A stretch of 64,000 nt of DNA from Lachnospiraceae bacterium (lineage in GTDB: Bacteria > Bacillota > Clostridia > Lachnospirales > Lachnospiraceae). Below the pieces are notes generated by a model. It was not told where the DNA came from. It worked only from the letters and a program-made list of their open reading frames with translations, and made no database searches. Numbering within the stretch: the stretch's first letter is position 1; each line of letters opens with the position of its first letter. The stretch is from assembly GCA_017476665.1 (NCBI GenBank), contig JAFUZJ010000064.1, positions 1 through 64,000 of the forward strand, read 5' to 3'. Both the position numbers and the translations under genes were made by a program. Positions 63,444 through 64,000 of this stretch are shown in pieces.

Positions 63444-64000
63444 ATGAAATTAGGAATCAAAATCTCGGAAGAGAAGCAAGACAATAATTTTGTCCTGCAG
63501 GCAGGCATCCTTGCTGCAGCAGGCATCATAAGCAGGATCATAGGGCTCCTTTACAGGAGCCCTTTAACTGCTGTGATCGGCGTGCTGGGAATCGGATATT
63601 ATCAGTCCGCTTATAAGATTTATACGATTGTGCTGCTGGTATCTTCCTACAGCATACCGTCCGCCATTTCCAAGGTGATCGCGCAGAAGCTTGCCGTGAA
63701 GGAGTATCGGAATGCCCACAGGATTTTCAAGTGTGCGATGGCTTATGTGCTGGTTGTGGGCGGTGTGGCCAGCCTGTTATTGTTCTTCGGTGCAAACTGG
63801 TTTCTGGAGGAACAGGCGGCGGCTTCCGTGTTGAAGGTGTTTGCACCCACGATTTTTATTTACGGGATATTGGGTGTGCTGCGCGGGTATTTTCAGGCAC
63901 ACAGAAGTATGGTACAGACCTCCGTGTCCCAGGTGCTGGAGCAGATTGCCAATGCGGTGGTGAGTGTGGGGGCGGCTGTTTTTTTGATCCGGCATATGAT
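63444..64000 (+). CDS. SpoVB/MurJ-type lipid-linked polysaccharide flippase, 5' part
   Basis: ATG 63444 follows the glgA stop by one base, and the frame is open to the right window edge for 185 residues. The translation starts KLGIKISEEKQDNNF and then gives about five hydrophobic segments (LQAGILAAAGIISRIIGLLYR..., MAYVLVVGGVASLLLFFGA, FIYGILGVLRGYFQA). The pattern GxxxRxxGLLYRSPLT with RGYFQAHRSM is that of the MATE-like polysaccharide transporters including SpoVB and MurJ. It would flip a lipid-linked wall or polymer precursor. Completion beyond the window is needed to choose between the two. Confidence 0.8.
   Translation, partial: MKLGIKISEEKQDNNFVLQAGILAAAGIISRIIGLLYRSPLTAVIGVLGIGYYQSAYKIYTIVLLVSSYSIPSAISKVIAQKLAVKEYRNAHRIFKCAMAYVLVVGGVASLLLFFGANWFLEEQAAASVLKVFAPTIFIYGILGVLRGYFQAHRSMVQTSVSQVLEQIANAVVSVGAAVFLIRHM

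Overview
The window reads as a chromosomal segment of a spore-forming, low-to-mid GC Firmicute, most likely a Lachnospiraceae member of the Clostridia. Reasons: the gene order cysE-cysS-mrnC-rlmB-sigH, a cysteine T-box, a Spo0A-type DNA-binding protein, a CspC-like subtilase, a DUF4317 protein, an SPQTG-anchored giant surface protein, strong Shine-Dalgarno sites and promoters with about 17-bp spacers. No rRNA, CRISPR array, replication origin or intact insertion sequence was seen.

Region 1 (about 1-13.7 kb) is a defence island, AT-rich from hsdS onward. It holds the end of hsdR, then hsdM and hsdS, a Ymh/TIGR02391-type abortive-infection-like gene broken by an in-frame TAA, and a two-gene pair: an OLD-like ATPase with a TOPRIM domain, and a GHKL (Hsp90/MORC-like) ATPase ending in a PD-(D/E)XK-like nuclease motif. 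A separately promoted trio follows: sce7726-like nuclease-fold protein, sce7725 protein, and a zinc-finger RES-domain protein. Behind a gene-poor 467-bp gap lie an ATC-hydrolase family gene, an AlbA_2/RecG-like ATP-binding regulator split by an in-frame TAG, a small membrane peptide and a 3'-truncated metallo-hydrolase. The two unbroken gene sets are the best candidates for an undescribed system.

Region 2 (13.7-29.1 kb) is core: argS, tRNA-Val and tRNA-Met, a cupin, a C39-like protein, a zinc-ribbon SPFH-like protein, an iron-sulfur aldo/keto reductase, a tandem ACT protein, a DEAD-box helicase, a GT-C-like membrane protein and ispF. Next come a cysteine T-box and the cysE-cysS-mrnC-rlmB-sigH cluster; the T-box is separated from cysE by about 750 bp of AT-rich DNA carrying an unknown gene.

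Region 3 (29.1-35.3 kb) is a TetR-type efflux operon (MFP lipoprotein, RND permease, TetR regulator, membrane protein) with a palindromic operator just downstream of a consensus promoter. Region 4 (35.5-42.3 kb) is one 2237-residue cell-wall-anchored repeat protein.

Region 5 (42.3-54.2 kb) has tRNA-Thr beside trmO, a polar amino-acid ABC transporter, a large GT-C-like membrane protein, a yybP-ykoY (Mn2+) riboswitch with a mutually exclusive terminator in front of a CaCA cation exchanger, then an overlapping operon of a diguanylate cyclase, malQ and a flotillin. Region 6 (54.2-64 kb) has a CYTH protein, a DJ-1/PfpI protein overlapping an M18 aminopeptidase, a DUF362 protein, a CspC-like subtilase, DUF4317, a receiver-less Spo0A C-domain protein, glgA and the start of a SpoVB/MurJ-type flippase.

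All family calls come from reading the translated sequence; no database search was run.
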